DNA of 64,000 nt from Cricetomys ansorgei (GCA_026225945.1 JAMJFZ010000107.1:51351001-51415000); one strand, 5' to 3'. Positions 12,417 through 24,612 are shown, counted from the first letter of the stretch. Made by a program: numbers and translations. Notes: a model not told the origin generated them from the sequence alone.

Positions 12417-12732
12417 AGCATCTGTTGATGGCTCCAGCCCTTCTATTCCAGGAACCCTTCTGTCTCAAGAGTTTGGGGTGTGTGGCAGTTGGGGAGACAG
12501 GGTCAGTGGAACCTAGTACTTGGTCTAAGAGAATGTCTTTTACAACGTATTTATTCCAGCTCGAGCTGGACTGCCACTTCTGGACACATGCACTCCCTGA
12601 GACCTAACAGTCTTCTGCTCAGACAAGTCCCACTGTGGCACAGACAGAGGAAAGCTCACACATGCTGTGCCACGCGGGAGAGTCTTGAAGTCAACTACAG
12701 ATATCCAACCGAAACACCACAACACGCCTCTT

Positions 12733-12842
12733 TATATTTTTACAGAGACTCACTATGTATTTTAGACTGGCTTCGAATTCACAACTCTCCTCCCTCAGCT
12801 GCTCAAACCCTAGGATTACAGGGCCGTACTAGTGCACTCAGC
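12733..12842 (-). mobile_element. Old B1-like SINE
   Basis: 'ttttacagagactcactatg', 'gactggcttcgaattcacaa' and 'ctaggattacagggccgtac' are reverse B1/7SL landmarks, strongly diverged. Confidence 0.55.
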
Positions 12843-13031
12843 TTAGAAGTCTTCATCTCCTTTCTCCTTCCTGAAAATATCTGTAAAAACAATAAGGGGG
12901 GAAAAAACAAAACACCAACATATCCATCTCTGTTATTTGTATTAAGGCAAAAATTTAAGGGGAACTTTAATTTGAAAGTACTTTTAAAAATGAAGAAATA
13001 GGAGTCTCTGAAGATCTATTGAAACCAAAGG

Positions 13032-13195
13032 TGGTGGGCTGCCGTGATGGCTAGGCAGTCAAAGGTGCTTGCAGCGAAACCCTAATGACCTGAGTTCAAT
13101 CCCGGAAGCTACATAAAGACGGAAAGAAAGATCTGACTCTGATGCACTATGGCATGTGTACCACACGTGCATCATTGCACACAGAGAGATAATAA
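13032..13195 (+). mobile_element. B2-family SINE
   Basis: 'gatggctaggcagtcaaagg' then 'gacctgagttcaatcccgga' and a CA-rich end match a diverged B2-type element. Confidence 0.6.
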
Positions 13196-13379
13196 CCGAA
13201 CTGTGTTGAAGAAATAAAAGTCAGAGCACTCAGAGCCCCCATGCATGGCTGAGGATGCCGCTGTTTTCTGCAGGACACAGCAACTGTACCTGTGGACAAA
13301 ACCCAGGAGAGTTCAGAGATGGGTCTCACTCATCTTCATACCAAGGTTGAAAGGTTGAAAGAAGCCAGCGTCTATTGAG

Positions 13380-14420
13380 AGATGATGGAATAAACACGAG
13401 TGGCACAAATGGCATAGAAGACACTTCAGCCTTGAAAAAGAAGAAAATCATGATACGTGTTACTGTTGGGTCCAAAGGAAACTCCACTTCCCCGAATTGG
13501 GACAGTTAGGCAAAAGCCGGCATCCTCCGCAGGAAATTGTAGAAAGGTGGTTCCTCTCTACCAAAAGGAACCATTCCCTTTACTACTGGCAGAAGGGACA
13601 AAGGGCTATCTGTGGTGCCTATTAACATACCAAAGTGCATGCTGGGCTCCAGGCTCCCCCTCCCCCTCCCACACCCCCTCACCGGTACCACAAGTGGCTG
13701 CTCCACATCTCAGAGTCCATGCTGCTACTCTAGCTCTTCCCAGTTCTTCTTGCCTCCTCTCTTACCCTGAACTCCTCCAGCTCATGGCTGTCCCGCCCCC
13801 CTACTCATTCTCCTTATAACCCTACTATTTCAACTATGTTTTATTCTTTTGCTTGTTCTCTCTGTCTTCCCCTCTCTCCCTCCCCCACCCCCTTCTCTTC
13901 CTTCCCCCATCTCTTCTTTTCTCTATTTCCCTGTGTTCTGCTCACATTTCTCTCATGGCCAGGTCCAATCTGCTAGTCATATTCAGTCTACTGCTTTCTC
14001 TACTCTGGACTCTTCAAGATGCCTCTGGCTCCTCTCTCTTTCTCTCTCTCTCTCTGTCTCTCTCATAGCTACACTACAAACTCTTCCCTCTACCAGACCA
14101 CAAGCTGCCATGCAGTCAGTTTATACAGCTACAACATGCATAAGCCTTGAGGGCATTCTGCTTGGTGAAATAAGCTAGTCAAAAGTGCAGTGGGCTTCCT
14201 TTATGTGATGTTATCTAGTTAAGTCTGTGGCGGTAAAGCAGACTGGCCAGTGGTGAGGATTTCAGGTGAAGGAACATAATGCCATTATTAAACAGACGAA
14301 GAGTTTCAGTTTGAAAAGATTCAGAAGCTCTGGTCAAGAGAGAGGCGATGATTGAACAATGGGAGTATGCCTCATGCTTCAAAACTATGCAGTTAACAAA
14401 GAGTAAGACAGTACATTTTC
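13380..14420 (+). mobile_element. L1 3' remnant split by an LTR
   Basis: The left part has 'acttcagccttgaaaaagaa' and 'atcatgatacgtgtt'. The right part resumes with 'acaacatgcataagccttga' and 'ttggtgaaataagctagtca'. Together they follow the order of the 'cattcagcc...acaacatgg...aagtgaaataagcc' region of old mammalian L1s. The intervening 664 bp is a separate insertion. Confidence 0.6.
13464..14127. mobile_element. Probable solo LTR
   Basis: The insertion begins TGTTGGG and ends ATACA. It is flanked by 'gttac' (13459-13463) and 'gctac' (14128-14132), a one-mismatch 5-bp duplication. TG...CA ends and 5-bp duplications fit ERVL-type LTRs. The second half is CT-rich (13848-13945, 14034-14067). 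No internal retroviral genes are present. Class assignment is tentative. Confidence 0.45.
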
Positions 14421-14439
14421 TAGCAGATCCATATGCTGG

Positions 14440-14852
14440 CTACTTTGCACCAACTTGACATCAACTAGTGTCACCCGGAAGAAGGAACCTCATCTGAAGA
14501 ATTGCATCCATCAGAATGGCCTGTGGGCAAGTGTGTGGGGGCATTTTCTTGATTAATGACAGATGTGGGAGGGCCCAGCCCACTATGGATGGTCCCCCAC
14601 TCCCCACCCCAGGGCAAGAGGTCCTGGGTTGTATAAGAAAGTAAGCTACTCCAGACAGAGGAGCAAGCCATTAAGCAGTGGTCCCTCCATGGCCTCTGCT
14701 TCAGGTCCTGCCTCCAGGCTCCCACTGTCAGTTCCTGTCCTGCTTTACCTCAACAACCCACTGTGACATGGAAGCACAAGCCAAACATACCGGTTCCTCC
14801 CCAAGTTGGTTTTGGTTGATCTTCTATCACATCAACAGAAAACAAACTAGGG
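14440..14852 (+). mobile_element. Rodent interspersed repeat (family A)
   Basis: 'gggggcattttcttgattaa', 'gggagggcccagcccactat', 'agaggtcctgggttgtataa' and 'aagccattaagcagtgg' match the other family A copies. The end is 'catcaacagaaaacaaacta'. Confidence 0.7.
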
Positions 14853-14904
14853 CAGCATGTAGTTTAAATTTTAATTTAACTAAAATCAGCCACAATTTAA
14901 TTTT

Positions 14905-15075
14905 TTTGTTTTTGCTTTTGTCTTTTTGTTTTTCAAAACAGGATTTCTCTGTTGTAACTCTGGTTGTACTAGAACTCACTCTGAGGACCAGACTGGCCTC
15001 AAACTCACAGAGATCCACCTGCCTCTGCCTCCCTTGTGCTGGGATTAAAGGTTCGTGCCACCACGGCCGGGCCTA
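14905..15075 (-). mobile_element. B1 SINE
   Basis: Reverse B1: 'tctctgttgtaactctggtt', 'gaccagactggcctcaaact', 'ggattaaaggttcgtgccac'. It carries the 'gttacaaca' variant (read on minus) seen in several B1 copies here. Confidence 0.85.
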
Positions 15076-15087
15076 AATTTTTGGACA

Positions 15088-15290
15088 TATGGAGCTGGCT
15101 AAGTGATTAAGAGATTGTACTGCTCAAGCACAGGAAGAGCAGCTGGTTCCCAGCACCCACTTCTGTGGCTTACAACCACCGGAAACTACAGCTCCGGAGA
15201 TCCCCTTGTGTGCACATCTCTATACACCACACAATGACATAAACACACATTCTCATTGCTTAAAAATAAAAGCTTTTTTAAACTTTTAGC
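15088..15290 (+). mobile_element. B2 SINE
   Basis: 'gagctggctaagtgattaag', 'gagcagctggttcccagcac' and 'cacacattctcattgctt' then 'aaaaataaaa' give the complete B2 order. Confidence 0.8.
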
Positions 15291-15780
15291 TAAAAATATG
15301 AATTCTTTAAAAAGCCCGAAAGTGGCTTTCTCTTTCATGTCTGGGTTTGTCCTCTGAAGAATGCTTAAAATTACTACAACATAAAGCTGGCTGATTTTAC
15401 AAGTGGTTTTTAATAACAAATTATTTTAAAATATACTCTACTGTAAGAAATATACAAAATACAGAAAAATATTGTAATAGGGCATTTTTAAAACAAAAGA
15501 ATGACTTTCACCCAAATACAAGTGAATATATGCCAAATACCTAAAGGTATTTAAGGAGGAAAACAGTTTAGTGTGAAAATCAATGGAGAGTGCAATTAAC
15601 TCATACACAGGCAAACAGGAGTGCTAAAATGAACTGGAAACTCAATGCCTAACTAGTTTCCATTCAGTGAGCATTGTGTGCAATATCTATGAAATGTCAT
15701 AATGAAACCCGTTATTGTGTATAATTATGTGCTCATTATAAAAACCTTTAAAAAAAACCTAAGCATGAGCATTGTATTCT

Positions 15781-15935
15781 GGGTGGTGGTGGCACATGCC
15801 ATTAATTCCAGTACTTAGGAGGCAGAAGCAGGCGGATCTCTATGAGTTTGAGGCCAGCCTGGTTTACAGAGTGAGTTCTAAGACAGCCAGAGTTACAACA
15901 GAGAAACTCTGTCTCTAAAAGCAAAAACAAACAAA
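15781..15935 (+). mobile_element. B1 SINE
   Basis: 'gggtggtggtggcacatgcc', 'aggccagcctggtttacaga', 'agttacaacagagaaactct' and an A-rich tail. Confidence 0.9.
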
Positions 15936-16261
15936 AAAGAAAACTGTACACGAAAGCCGATGTACAAAATGTACACAAAGCCAATGACATCAGGAATCAC
16001 TAGCTAGATCCTATCTTTGGCAAGCAGATTTTCAAACTTTTCATTTCTGCCGATCAAGGAGATAAAGTGCTTCTTCCAATTGTATTTTCTTGATTATAAG
16101 TTTGTCTTCTTCAAAAACAAAAAACTAGCTGGCATTCTTTGGGCAATAATCAATCATATTTCATCCAGTTGCATTTCTCTGAAAACTTCATTTGCAGCAC
16201 CATGAATTTTCTTCAATACGTTATAGCCCAAGTCCTGAAGGGGAAATCCTTATCCTCTTGA

Positions 16262-16412
16262 TTTTTTTTTTTTTTAAAGACAGGTTTTCTCTATTATAAC
16301 TCTGGTTGTCCTAGAACTCACTCTATAGACCAGGCTGGCCTCAAAATCAGAGATCCTCTTGCTTCTGTTTCCCAAGTGCTGCGATTAAAGGTGTGAACCA
16401 CCACTGCCTAGC
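16262..16412 (-). mobile_element. B1 SINE
   Basis: T-rich tail, then 'agacaggttttctctattat', 'gaccaggctggcctcaaaat' and 'gattaaaggtgtgaaccacc'. It lies just upstream of the Cldn23 CpG island. Confidence 0.85.
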
Positions 16413-16589
16413 TTCTCTTGAATTTTTTTTTTTTTAATGAAACCAAAAAGAAAATTCTTTTGCAACTCCTCAACCCAAAAATACACTCCCTTTCTTATGA
16501 GTTAAACTTCATGCGGAACGTGGAGTCTTTATTAAGCAAGTTTAGCACGGTTTCCATGGTGCAACTGTTTGGATACACCCTTTGGCCTG

Positions 16590-18180
16590 GAAACCCGGGT
16601 GCGTACAGGTCCCGGGCCACTCTCTCCGCTTTGAGTGGCAACCCTAAACTTTCAGGGAACACTCGCCACCAGGAGGGAGTGGAGGCAGACTTGTGTCGGC
16701 AGGGCCCGCGGGCAGAATTGGAGGGTATAGGGGGGGCTTTCGTATCTGAGACTGGGAAGGAGGAAGGTGCACTAGCAGGCGACAGGTGAGGCTACTCGAG
16801 CAGCCCGCCCACTTCGCCCCTCCCATAAGAGCGCGGGCGGTGCCACGGAGCCCGGGCGGGGCGACCTTTGCTCGATCCTTAAGCCATCCTGGAGGGCGGG
16901 GCGGAGCGGCAGGCCGGGGTGGGGTGTCCGTGTCCTCAGAGTCCGAGGTCTTCTCTTGCCAGGCGGCCCCGCTGCTCCCGCCCCTCCCATCGGGTAGGGT
17001 TTGGCCGCGGGGGCCGTACCTGGGCGCGTGGTTTCGGTCTGACCCGACTGGGAGCTAGTTTCGATTAGGGACAGCGACGGGGCGAGAGGGCGGAGCGGTC
17101 CGCAAGCGAGAGAGGAGGGGACCCGGCGCAAGAGGCGTAGTGGGGACCGTCCCGCGCTGGAGACAAAGAGCGTCCAGAGATCGCAGCGAGCATCACTGCT
17201 ATCCGGCCAGGCAGCCTTGCACACTTGGGGGACCCTAGGTCCCGAGTGCGCTGTGGAGCAGGCACAGGTTCTGGGGACCCGCGAGGCTACCCGAGATGAG
17301 GACGCCGGTGGTGATGACGCTGGGCATGGTGCTCACGCCCTGCGGGCTGCTGCTCAATCTCATCAGTACGCTGGCCCCGGGCTGGCGGCTGGTGAAGGGC
17401 TTCCGGGACCAGCCGGTGGACGTGGTGCTGTACCAGGGCCTGTGGGACATCTGTCGCGAACAGAGCAGCCGCGAGCGCGAGTGCGGCCAGCACGACGATT
17501 GGAACTACTTCCAGGCTCAGCCTGTGCAGGTGGCCCGGGGACTGATGATCACGTCCCTGGCCACCACCGCCCTGGGGCTGCTGCTGGCTTCGCTCGGCGT
17601 GCGCTGCTGGCAAGATGAGCCCCACTTCGGGCTGGCAGGCCTCTCGGGCGTCGTGCTTTTCGTCGCCGGACTCTTCAGCCTCATCCCAGTCTCTTGGTAC
17701 AACAACTTCTTGAGCGACCGCGAAGTCTTGCCGGCCCCGGACAGCCCGGTCACGGTGCAGGTCAGCTACAGCCTGGTGCTGGGCTACCTGGGCAGCTGCC
17801 TGCTGCTGGTGGGCGGCTTCTCCCTGGCGCTTAGCTTTGCGCCCTGGTGCGAGGAGCATTGTCGTTGCTGTCGCAAGGCGCCTCCCGCCGGCCCGCGCCG
17901 CAGCAGCATCAGCACCGTCTACGTGGACTGGCCGGAGCCTGCGCTCACCCCTGCCATCAAGTACTACAGCGAGGGCCAGCATCGGCCTCCTCCCGCTGAG
18001 CACCGGGCGGCCGGCAAGCTCAAGGTCGGATTCCCGATGCCACGGCCGCCACCCAAGGCCTACACCAACCCGATGGATGTGCTGGAGGGGGAAGAGAAGA
18101 CCTCCACTTCCCAGGGCGGCTCCTCCTCTCGAAGCACTCGGCCTTGCCACAATCCGCTGCCCTGTGACTCTGACCTGTAG
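16590..18180 (+). promoter_or_regulatory. CpG island and Cldn23 promoter region
   Basis: GC- and CpG-dense block in an otherwise AT-rich window. GC-box (Sp1-like) motifs are visible: gggcggggc at 16854-16862 and gggcggggcgg at 16894-16904, with another reversed near 16977. No clear TATA box. The transcription start probably lies between about 16850 and 17200, giving a 5' UTR of roughly 100-400 nt. This is inference from composition. Confidence 0.7.
17296..18180 (+). CDS. Cldn23: Claudin-23, tight-junction membrane protein
   Basis: A single-exon frame of 294 residues, intact from ATG to TAG. Claudins are four-pass proteins that polymerise into tight-junction strands and set paracellular permeability. 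The first extracellular loop has the claudin signature: W30, G48-L49-W50, C53 and C63. Hydrophobic segments lie near 7-27, 81-101, 112-135 and 160-185. A long cytoplasmic tail of about 105 residues follows, rich in Pro/Arg/Ser and ending CDSDL, not the usual YV PDZ ligand. The family norm is 210-230 residues; claudin-23 is known as a long member near 290, which fits. The start has a purine at -3 and lies in a CpG island. An antisense frame across the gene is a GC-rich shadow. The LRP-like gene converges on it from the right. Confidence 0.95.
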   Translation: MRTPVVMTLGMVLTPCGLLLNLISTLAPGWRLVKGFRDQPVDVVLYQGLWDICREQSSRERECGQHDDWNYFQAQPVQVARGLMITSLATTALGLLLASLGVRCWQDEPHFGLAGLSGVVLFVAGLFSLIPVSWYNNFLSDREVLPAPDSPVTVQVSYSLVLGYLGSCLLLVGGFSLALSFAPWCEEHCRCCRKAPPAGPRRSSISTVYVDWPEPALTPAIKYYSEGQHRPPPAEHRAAGKLKVGFPMPRPPPKAYTNPMDVLEGEEKTSTSQGGSSSRSTRPCHNPLPCDSDL

Positions 18181-19702
18181 ACACAGCTACCTGTAGACGC
18201 GGGTCTACCTGAGCTCAGCCTGGGGTCTGAGAGTGACGAGCTTGTGCGTTGCTGTGATGTTTGCAAACAGAACACCGAATGCCTTCCTCTGTGCGGAGGG
18301 CAAGCCTTCCTTCCTGGGGCCAAACTGCTCTCCAGATACTCCTTTGGGTTCATTTTTCTTTTAAGGAGTTTCACTTTTCTCTCCAGAGGGACCAGGTCTT
18401 CTTGCGGAATGATAAGAGTGGGCGGCAGGGGCAGTAGCAACAACAAAATTGCAATCAGCCAACAAGCTCAAAAAACCGCCTAACATCTTGAAAGGGCAGT
18501 ATTCTAAATTACCCATGAGTCTTCATAAACGTCACTGCTGAGGTGTTTTATTCTTTTTTTCCCCCTTCTTGAGTTTCCAGCAAACTCAAATGGCCAAAAA
18601 TGTAAGTGTGCCTGCGTTTGAAGGATGCTTGGTAAAGCCATGTAAAAACCACCAGCTTTGATGGCTTTTATGAAGCAAAGTAACTCGTTTAACTCATATT
18701 TATGTTTCTTTGTGTATACATAGTATTTATCTTTTATAATCACTTACGTCTGTGTTGGAGCTCATTCAAGAAATTGTCTTCCAGAATCCAGACGAATGAA
18801 AAACTTGACACTACACTGTCTGTTCTGTAGATACCTCACCCTGAACAAAGATATATTTTATACAAAACGAACTGTTAAGTTGCATTTGGCTAAAGTCCAT
18901 ATGTATGTATCTTATTTATCAATTAAAAAATTTAAATATCAGTTTCGACTATCTCCCCACAAAAACTTGTCTCCCAGGTCAGTGCTGGGAGTTTCAACAG
19001 TCCTTACTCAGTTTCCTGGTGGCTTGGGTATTCTGTCTGCAATCTAGCACTCAGATCTCATTTACTCGCCTAAGATTACTACAAGGAGCCAAGGGGCCCC
19101 ACTTAAATCCGGGATTGCTTTCTTTTCAGGCTCATTTTGTTCTTCAGTGAAAGCCAAGTCTATTGTTGAAAAAAACTAGAAGCACCAGTTTCTGGCATGA
19201 TGGTAGAACTCCATTCTTCCTCTTGCCCAGGAACTTCATGTCCCCAGGTAGGCAGGCTTCATGAGGGAGGGGAAATCCCAGCAGCCCTGGCTCCTTAAAC
19301 AACTGAGTTAAAAGTGCTTTGAACCGAACTGAATCTATTATTTAAAGTTCAGAAGTGGAAACCGACCATTCAGGCAGGCTGATGGTGGAGAGCTATGACT
19401 GAAGGAACTGAAGCTTGTGGGGTGGGGGTTAGAGATGGGAATTCACAACCCTGCCACTTCGCAGTGAAATCACCTTGTTTTCCTCAGGACCCACAAACTT
19501 TGATGTGCAGGTGTTTCACTTTGGAGTCCTTTTCAAATGCAGATTCCAGTGCTGCAGCTCCCAGAAACTGCTTCATAAGAAGATTCCAGAAGGCCCAAAT
19601 GTATATGGTCCTGGAGGCACACAGTGTCTCATTTAATTGCAGCTGGAGGCAGGAGGTTGCTCATCATCAGACCTCTGAGTAACTGCTATATAGACGCTTT
19701 TG
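18181..19702 (+). other. Cldn23 3' UTR and flank
   Basis: Non-coding DNA after the Cldn23 stop. Composition falls from GC-rich to AT-rich by about 18500. No canonical AATAAA is obvious; ATTAAA at 18922-18927 is a possible polyadenylation signal. The 3' UTR end is not fixed. Confidence 0.4.
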
Positions 19703-19915
19703 ATTCTGAAGTCTCAACCTTCCCAATGGTGACTCTTTAATACAGTTCCTTGTCCTAGTGACTCCAACCATAAAATTATATCATTGCTGCTTCATAACTG
19801 TAATTTTACTACTGTTATGAGTCTTAATGTAATTCAGATGGCTTTAGGTAACCCCTGTGAAGGGTCATTTGACCACCGAAGGGGTAGTGACCCACAGGTT
19901 GAGAGCCACTTCTAA
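19703..19915 (+). mobile_element. URR1-type hAT MITE
   Basis: 'ctcaaccttcccaatggtga', 'ccataaaattatatcattgc' and 'acccacaggttgagagccac' give the URR1 order in forward orientation. Confidence 0.8.
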
Positions 19916-21333
19916 TAGAAGATGGGCACTTAGTGTGGGTGTGGAGCTAGAATAGAGATGCATTTGCCTTCCACTTCAAAGGCAACAGTTGGACACACTG
20001 AAGTCCAGAGGTAGCCAACAACTTGGAGGACCCAGTTTCTTGAAAGAACTGAATTTTATCTGCATTTGAGTACTGCTGGTGTGCAGTACTATTGAACAAA
20101 GCTGGTCTCTTGTGCCTTTTATTTCTCCTTCTTCCCCATTTATTCTCCCTGACTTATGGGCAAAGCACATTTTCTCTAATGTTTAACATTTGATTACTGA
20201 AAACTAAAACTATTTCCCACTCATCAGTAGAAACGGGTCCAAACTTCCCTTTAAAAATATTTTGAAGAGGGGTCATGAAAATGTTCAGGACGGCATGGAA
20301 AGAATCCTGCACGGGGTTGGGATCCTTTCTTGACCCAGTGGTCATTCTCCGCCACAGCAGCACACACTGACAATGGGCCTCAGATAAGATGCTGAAGGAG
20401 GCACTATCTGGAGTTCTGCTGTGAGTGAGTATAAGATACTGACCAATTGGGTGCTTCACGGAAGATAACTCCCTGATGTGGGATGGCACTGCCACCTTGC
20501 TCCAAGGAATTTACATCTATGCTGTGGCTTCTCAGTCAGCATATAACGTCTGGGATGCCATTTAATGCTTATAGTCTTTCCATGCTGCTCAAGTCTGTCT
20601 AGAGATCCATCAGGCCTGAGAAAGTAGAGAAAAGACTGCTTTACACAGTGCAGGCTACCTGCTCTCCGGGTGGGCTTTCCCTGAGATGTGAACTGTGGAG
20701 GGAGAGGTGTGGTTTTCAGAGCAGAATCTGTTTATCCATGTGGAGGCCATGAGAAGGGCTGGAAGGCGGAGTTAGAAAACACCTCCTCTTTATCGCCCAG
20801 GTCATCCACCCAGTATTTTAAACATCTGACATTTTGCAAGCACACGTGCGGACGCTGGAAAATGAAACAATTTGGCTCTGACAATCTCTAGTGAGAGACA
20901 TCAAATAATAGGATGAAGAATGATGGAGAAAGGGAGATGATACTTTAGAAAAAGCAGTTAGGGGAAAGGCCATGTTTGAGCAGAAAGGGGCAAGAAGAGA
21001 GAGGGGAGCAATCCAGGCTAAGGAAATGGCAATGCCCGCTCTCCTGGAAGTGTTTCCTTCTGTGCTTCATTTTCCTTCATTCTGTACGCTCATGATAAGG
21101 ACTAGAAGCTGGCAGGTAAGGCCAGGTACATCTTGAGGTTTGTTCTTTCTTGGGCAAATAATAGTATCTTTAGTAAGAAACAGAGTCTGGAACAAATACA
21201 ATCAGTGTTATAGAATGCTTCTAGAATAAAAAGTAATTTAACATGAATAGCTGGTGAGGAACAGCTTATTCTGCCAACGTCTGAATCGTCCCATAAAGCA
21301 TTAGGCAGGTAACACACTGGAAGCTCAGTTCTC
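19916..21333. other. Intergenic, nothing recognised
   Basis: No supported gene. A minus-strand frame at 20154-20495 (113 codons) has no recognisable domain and no splice fit with the LRP gene that I could establish. Confidence 0.4.
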
Positions 21334-21462
21334 AGGGTGTGATGGTGCATGCCTATAAACCCAGAATTTGGAAAGTAGAGATAAGAGGATTAGAACTTCG
21401 AGGTCATATAAGGCTACATAGTTAGTTTGAAGCCACCCTAGGGACATTGTGACACTTCCCCC

Positions 21463-21502
<40 letters not shown>

Positions 21503-21570
21503 TCACTCACACACACATACACATAGCCTCTCTCTCTCTCTCTCCCTTCCTCCCTCTCTCTCTATCTCTG
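21334..21570 (+). mobile_element. B1/B4-type SINE with (CA)n(TCAC)n(TC)n tail
   Basis: 'gggtgtgatggtgcatgcct' and 'aaggctacatagttagtttg' are SINE landmarks. The microsatellite at 21466-21570 replaces its A-tail. Confidence 0.6.
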
Positions 21571-21971
21571 CCTTTTTCTCTTCTCATACATAATTTGTCA
21601 CACATATAGAAAGCTATAAGTATCCATGGCCACCGTTCCCAATTCCCAGGGGGGAGTCACTACAGACGAGCTCCCTCTCCATGTGTGGGAAGAATGAAAA
21701 ACAGGGACTCAATTATCACTTCAAATTAAAAAAAAAGTGTTTGAAATTCTCACCGTACCTTGCCACCCACCCCCAGCGTGTCCTCTGTGTCCTCCCTGCA
21801 CTACATGCAGTAAAATGGCCTCTCCCCCTCCCCCTTCCGTCAGCAGAAAGAAGGTCATGAGACCCACGACAACAAAGACTGATTTGTTTGAATCAAGGAA
21901 AAGCACAGATAAAGCTCAGCACAGGGGACAATGTTGACTAGTGAGGGGGGGGGGCACGTGGAGGAGTGCCT

Positions 21972-22080
21972 TCAGTAGGGGTTCATGTCTGTAATTCCAG
22001 CACTTGGGAGGTGAGGTAGGAGTCTTGGGAGTCCAAGGCCATTTGGGGTGGCATAACAAGAACCCGTGTCAGACAATAGA
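21972..22080 (+). mobile_element. B1-type SINE, partial
   Basis: 'gttcatgtctgtaattccag' and 'cacttgggaggtgaggtagg' are B1/7SL motifs; the remainder is diverged. Confidence 0.6.
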
Positions 22081-22990
22081 ACAAAGAAGGAAACAAAAGA
22101 CTTGGTTTACGCATTACCCCAGCTGACCAGGAGGTGAGCCGGCTGCCCCACTTGGAAAGCGATGTGGCTATGAGGTGGAAAGAGGGACTGAGAGACGATG
22201 AATATTATTTCACAGGGTTGGAGCACCTTTGCCCCCTGTGTAGCTAATGCCCCTGGCACCGCCTCCCCTCCACTGTAGCAGCCATTCATGCCAGCTCCCA
22301 AACAGCTTCCTCTTACCACTTGTCACTTCTGGAGGTTAAACAGTGTCAGGCAATATGTGCATATATGGTCTGCGTTGCTGGTGTGAGCTCTGCCCTTGCC
22401 AGATTTGTCTGCATGGCCGGTAATACTGGAAAGACTGACGGAGATTAGCAGAGGGGCTCCTTCACTTCAGTACACTGCGGATAAGAGTTAAGAGCTCAGC
22501 TGGGAGCACAGAGATGAAATTGGACAGTGCAGGCTCAGAAAGCTGATCCACCTAAATCCCAGTAGCTGATCTGAGAGCTACAAACTTTATATTTAGAGTT
22601 CTCAATTTCTCTGAATTCCTTAAGCTTTCCAGGAGTTAAAATCGTAGGGACCCACCCAGAATTCCCCTTCTCCTAGTTTTGTACAAAAAAATGTAAAGTG
22701 CCTAATTTAATTATTAATTGCTAAAATTACATACAAAGTGAAGTGGGTGGTGTGTGTTTGAGCCTAATGCATAGGCCAATCAACATTTCTATAGACTTAA
22801 GTTTCTAGAAGAAAACCAAAAGATTTCATTTTTGTCGAAAGTTTATTGCCCTATCTACTCATGTCTTAAAAACTGAGAGTACATAACCTGCCACAAAAAA
22901 ACAAACAAACATGTTTTTAAAAAAGTTTAGGAAACAGGCATTAGTAAAGGAAATGGATTTATTTACACCATTTATTTATGGCCTAACTAC
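22081..22990. other. Intergenic, nothing recognised
   Basis: No gene or repeat family that I can support. Confidence 0.4.
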
Positions 22991-23300
22991 ACTATTGTGC
23001 TTGCCAGTTTTATGTCAAATTGACACAGGCTAGGTCATCTGGGAGGAGGGAACCCCCTATTGAGAAAATGCCTCCCTAAGATTGGGTTGTTTACAGGCCT
23101 GTAGGGCATTTTCTTAATTAGCAATTGATGGGAGAGGGCCCAGTCCATTGTGGGTGGGGCCATTTCTGGGCAGGTGGTCCTGGGTTCTATAAGAAAACAG
23201 GCTGAGCAAGCCATGAAGATCATCAAACCGGTAAGCAGTGAGGCTTCTGCATCAGTTCTTGCCTCCAGGTTTCTGCCTGTTTTGAGTTTTGCCTTGGCTC
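22991..23300 (+). mobile_element. Rodent interspersed repeat (family A)
   Basis: 'gtcaaattgacacaggctag', 'gggcccagtccattgtgggt', 'ggtggtcctgggttctataa' and 'ttcttgcctccaggtttctg' match the other copies. Confidence 0.7.
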
Positions 23301-24606
23301 CCCATATGACCTGGCCCGGCCAGTACACAAGCCTTGAGGGTCTGGAAGAAGTCTAAAGGTCCTGATGGAACCAAGGCCTAAACTCCAGTCCATCCAAAGT
23401 AACAGCAAAACTGAGGTACACCACTCATACCTGCTTTGGAGCCTGATTTTTTTCCAGGACATTTTCATACATATGGGGCAAGCGACAACAGAGAGCTGTC
23501 CAGGGCATATTATCAGTGATGTTAGCTTTTAGGAGCTAGAAAAAACAAATTCCTTGTGACCGATGGGACACAGGGTACTGTAAAGAGGAGATGAGTTTCC
23601 TCAGGCACAGCTGAGCTTCTGAATAACTTAATGATGCTTGTCCTATCGTCCACCATAAAGACCCAGAGCAACCTAATCAGCAAGGAAGGCCCCTCTGGCA
23701 TTGGTCTTCGGGTCAAGTCGATCTTTAGTTGGGAGATTTCATACCTCATTGAAGAGTACAGAACATCATATGCATTGCCCACAGTAATAAGCCTGGGGCT
23801 TCTCGTTAGGCTTGGTGGCCTACACAGGTTTGTTCTGTGAGACAAAATGCAAAAGGCTGGAAAAGATCCAAGCAAGGAAACTCTTCCAAATGATGTTGGG
23901 TTTATTACAATGGAGACTCTCATTACTAGATTCAGGTACCATGCTAAGCCATACCATATGCATGATACAGAACAAAATGATTTGCCCAAGGTTGTTACTA
24001 CCCAATTCTAGACCATTTTACTGTTGTAACCCTGTGTACATCACAGATTCTGTGCCTTTGATTCCCCATGAAGTAGTAATAACCTAGCAAGACCAATAGA
24101 TTTATTAGCAGGCCAAACACTTATGTGGTCCTCAGTAGGCAAGAGTTAACAGTTAATTAATTGATTAAATAGCATTTGGTAAGTCATGTGTCTGAGATTC
24201 TGGATCTACAAAGTATACTTACCTGTTTCATTAATTTTAGAACTGGATGAAATTATTATAAAGGAAATGTTTTTTTATAAATGAGTGCCAACCTAGAAGG
24301 AAAATTTTTCTGGGGTGATGAAGTTGGAGAACAAATACCTGAACATTGGCTTTTGATGGAAAGGCAAGAAGATCACTCACTGGGTCAGGTGACTCAGGAG
24401 AGCACTTGTGGCCGAGCCATAGCCCAAGGTACATGGAAATCAAACGGAGTTCTCCCCGTGTCTAACAAGCTACAGTTTTCTAAAATCCACTAGCAAAGCC
24501 AGATGACCGTCTCTAATTTAAGAAGGAATCAGTGAAGGAGTAACCGGCATTTGCCACAAACTGTTCGGGAAGTTAAAACAGCACACGATGAACTGAATAA
24601 GCAATA
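23301..24606. other. Downstream flank of LRP-like gene, unassigned
   Basis: A 155-codon minus-strand frame (23522-23989) starts without any family resemblance I recognise. It could be an old retroelement relic. Left unassigned. Confidence 0.35.
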
Positions 24607-24612
24607 TTTATT
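24607..24612 (-). promoter_or_regulatory. Candidate poly(A) signal of LRP-like gene
   Basis: AATAAA on the minus strand about 540 bp after the likely stop codon at 25154. A GT-rich element ('cgtgtgctgtt' on minus) follows within 30 bp. This is plausible, but other sites cannot be excluded. Confidence 0.35.

Noticed and set aside
17287..18150. 287-codon minus-strand frame antisense to Cldn23
   Set aside because: It mirrors the GC-rich claudin coding frame. It is Arg/His/Ala-rich, has no domain, and the plus frame has the full claudin signature.
23522..23989. 155-codon minus frame
   Set aside because: No recognised domain, no repeat-of-family cysteines, and no splice fit to the LRP-like gene. 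Could be an ERV relic; left unassigned.
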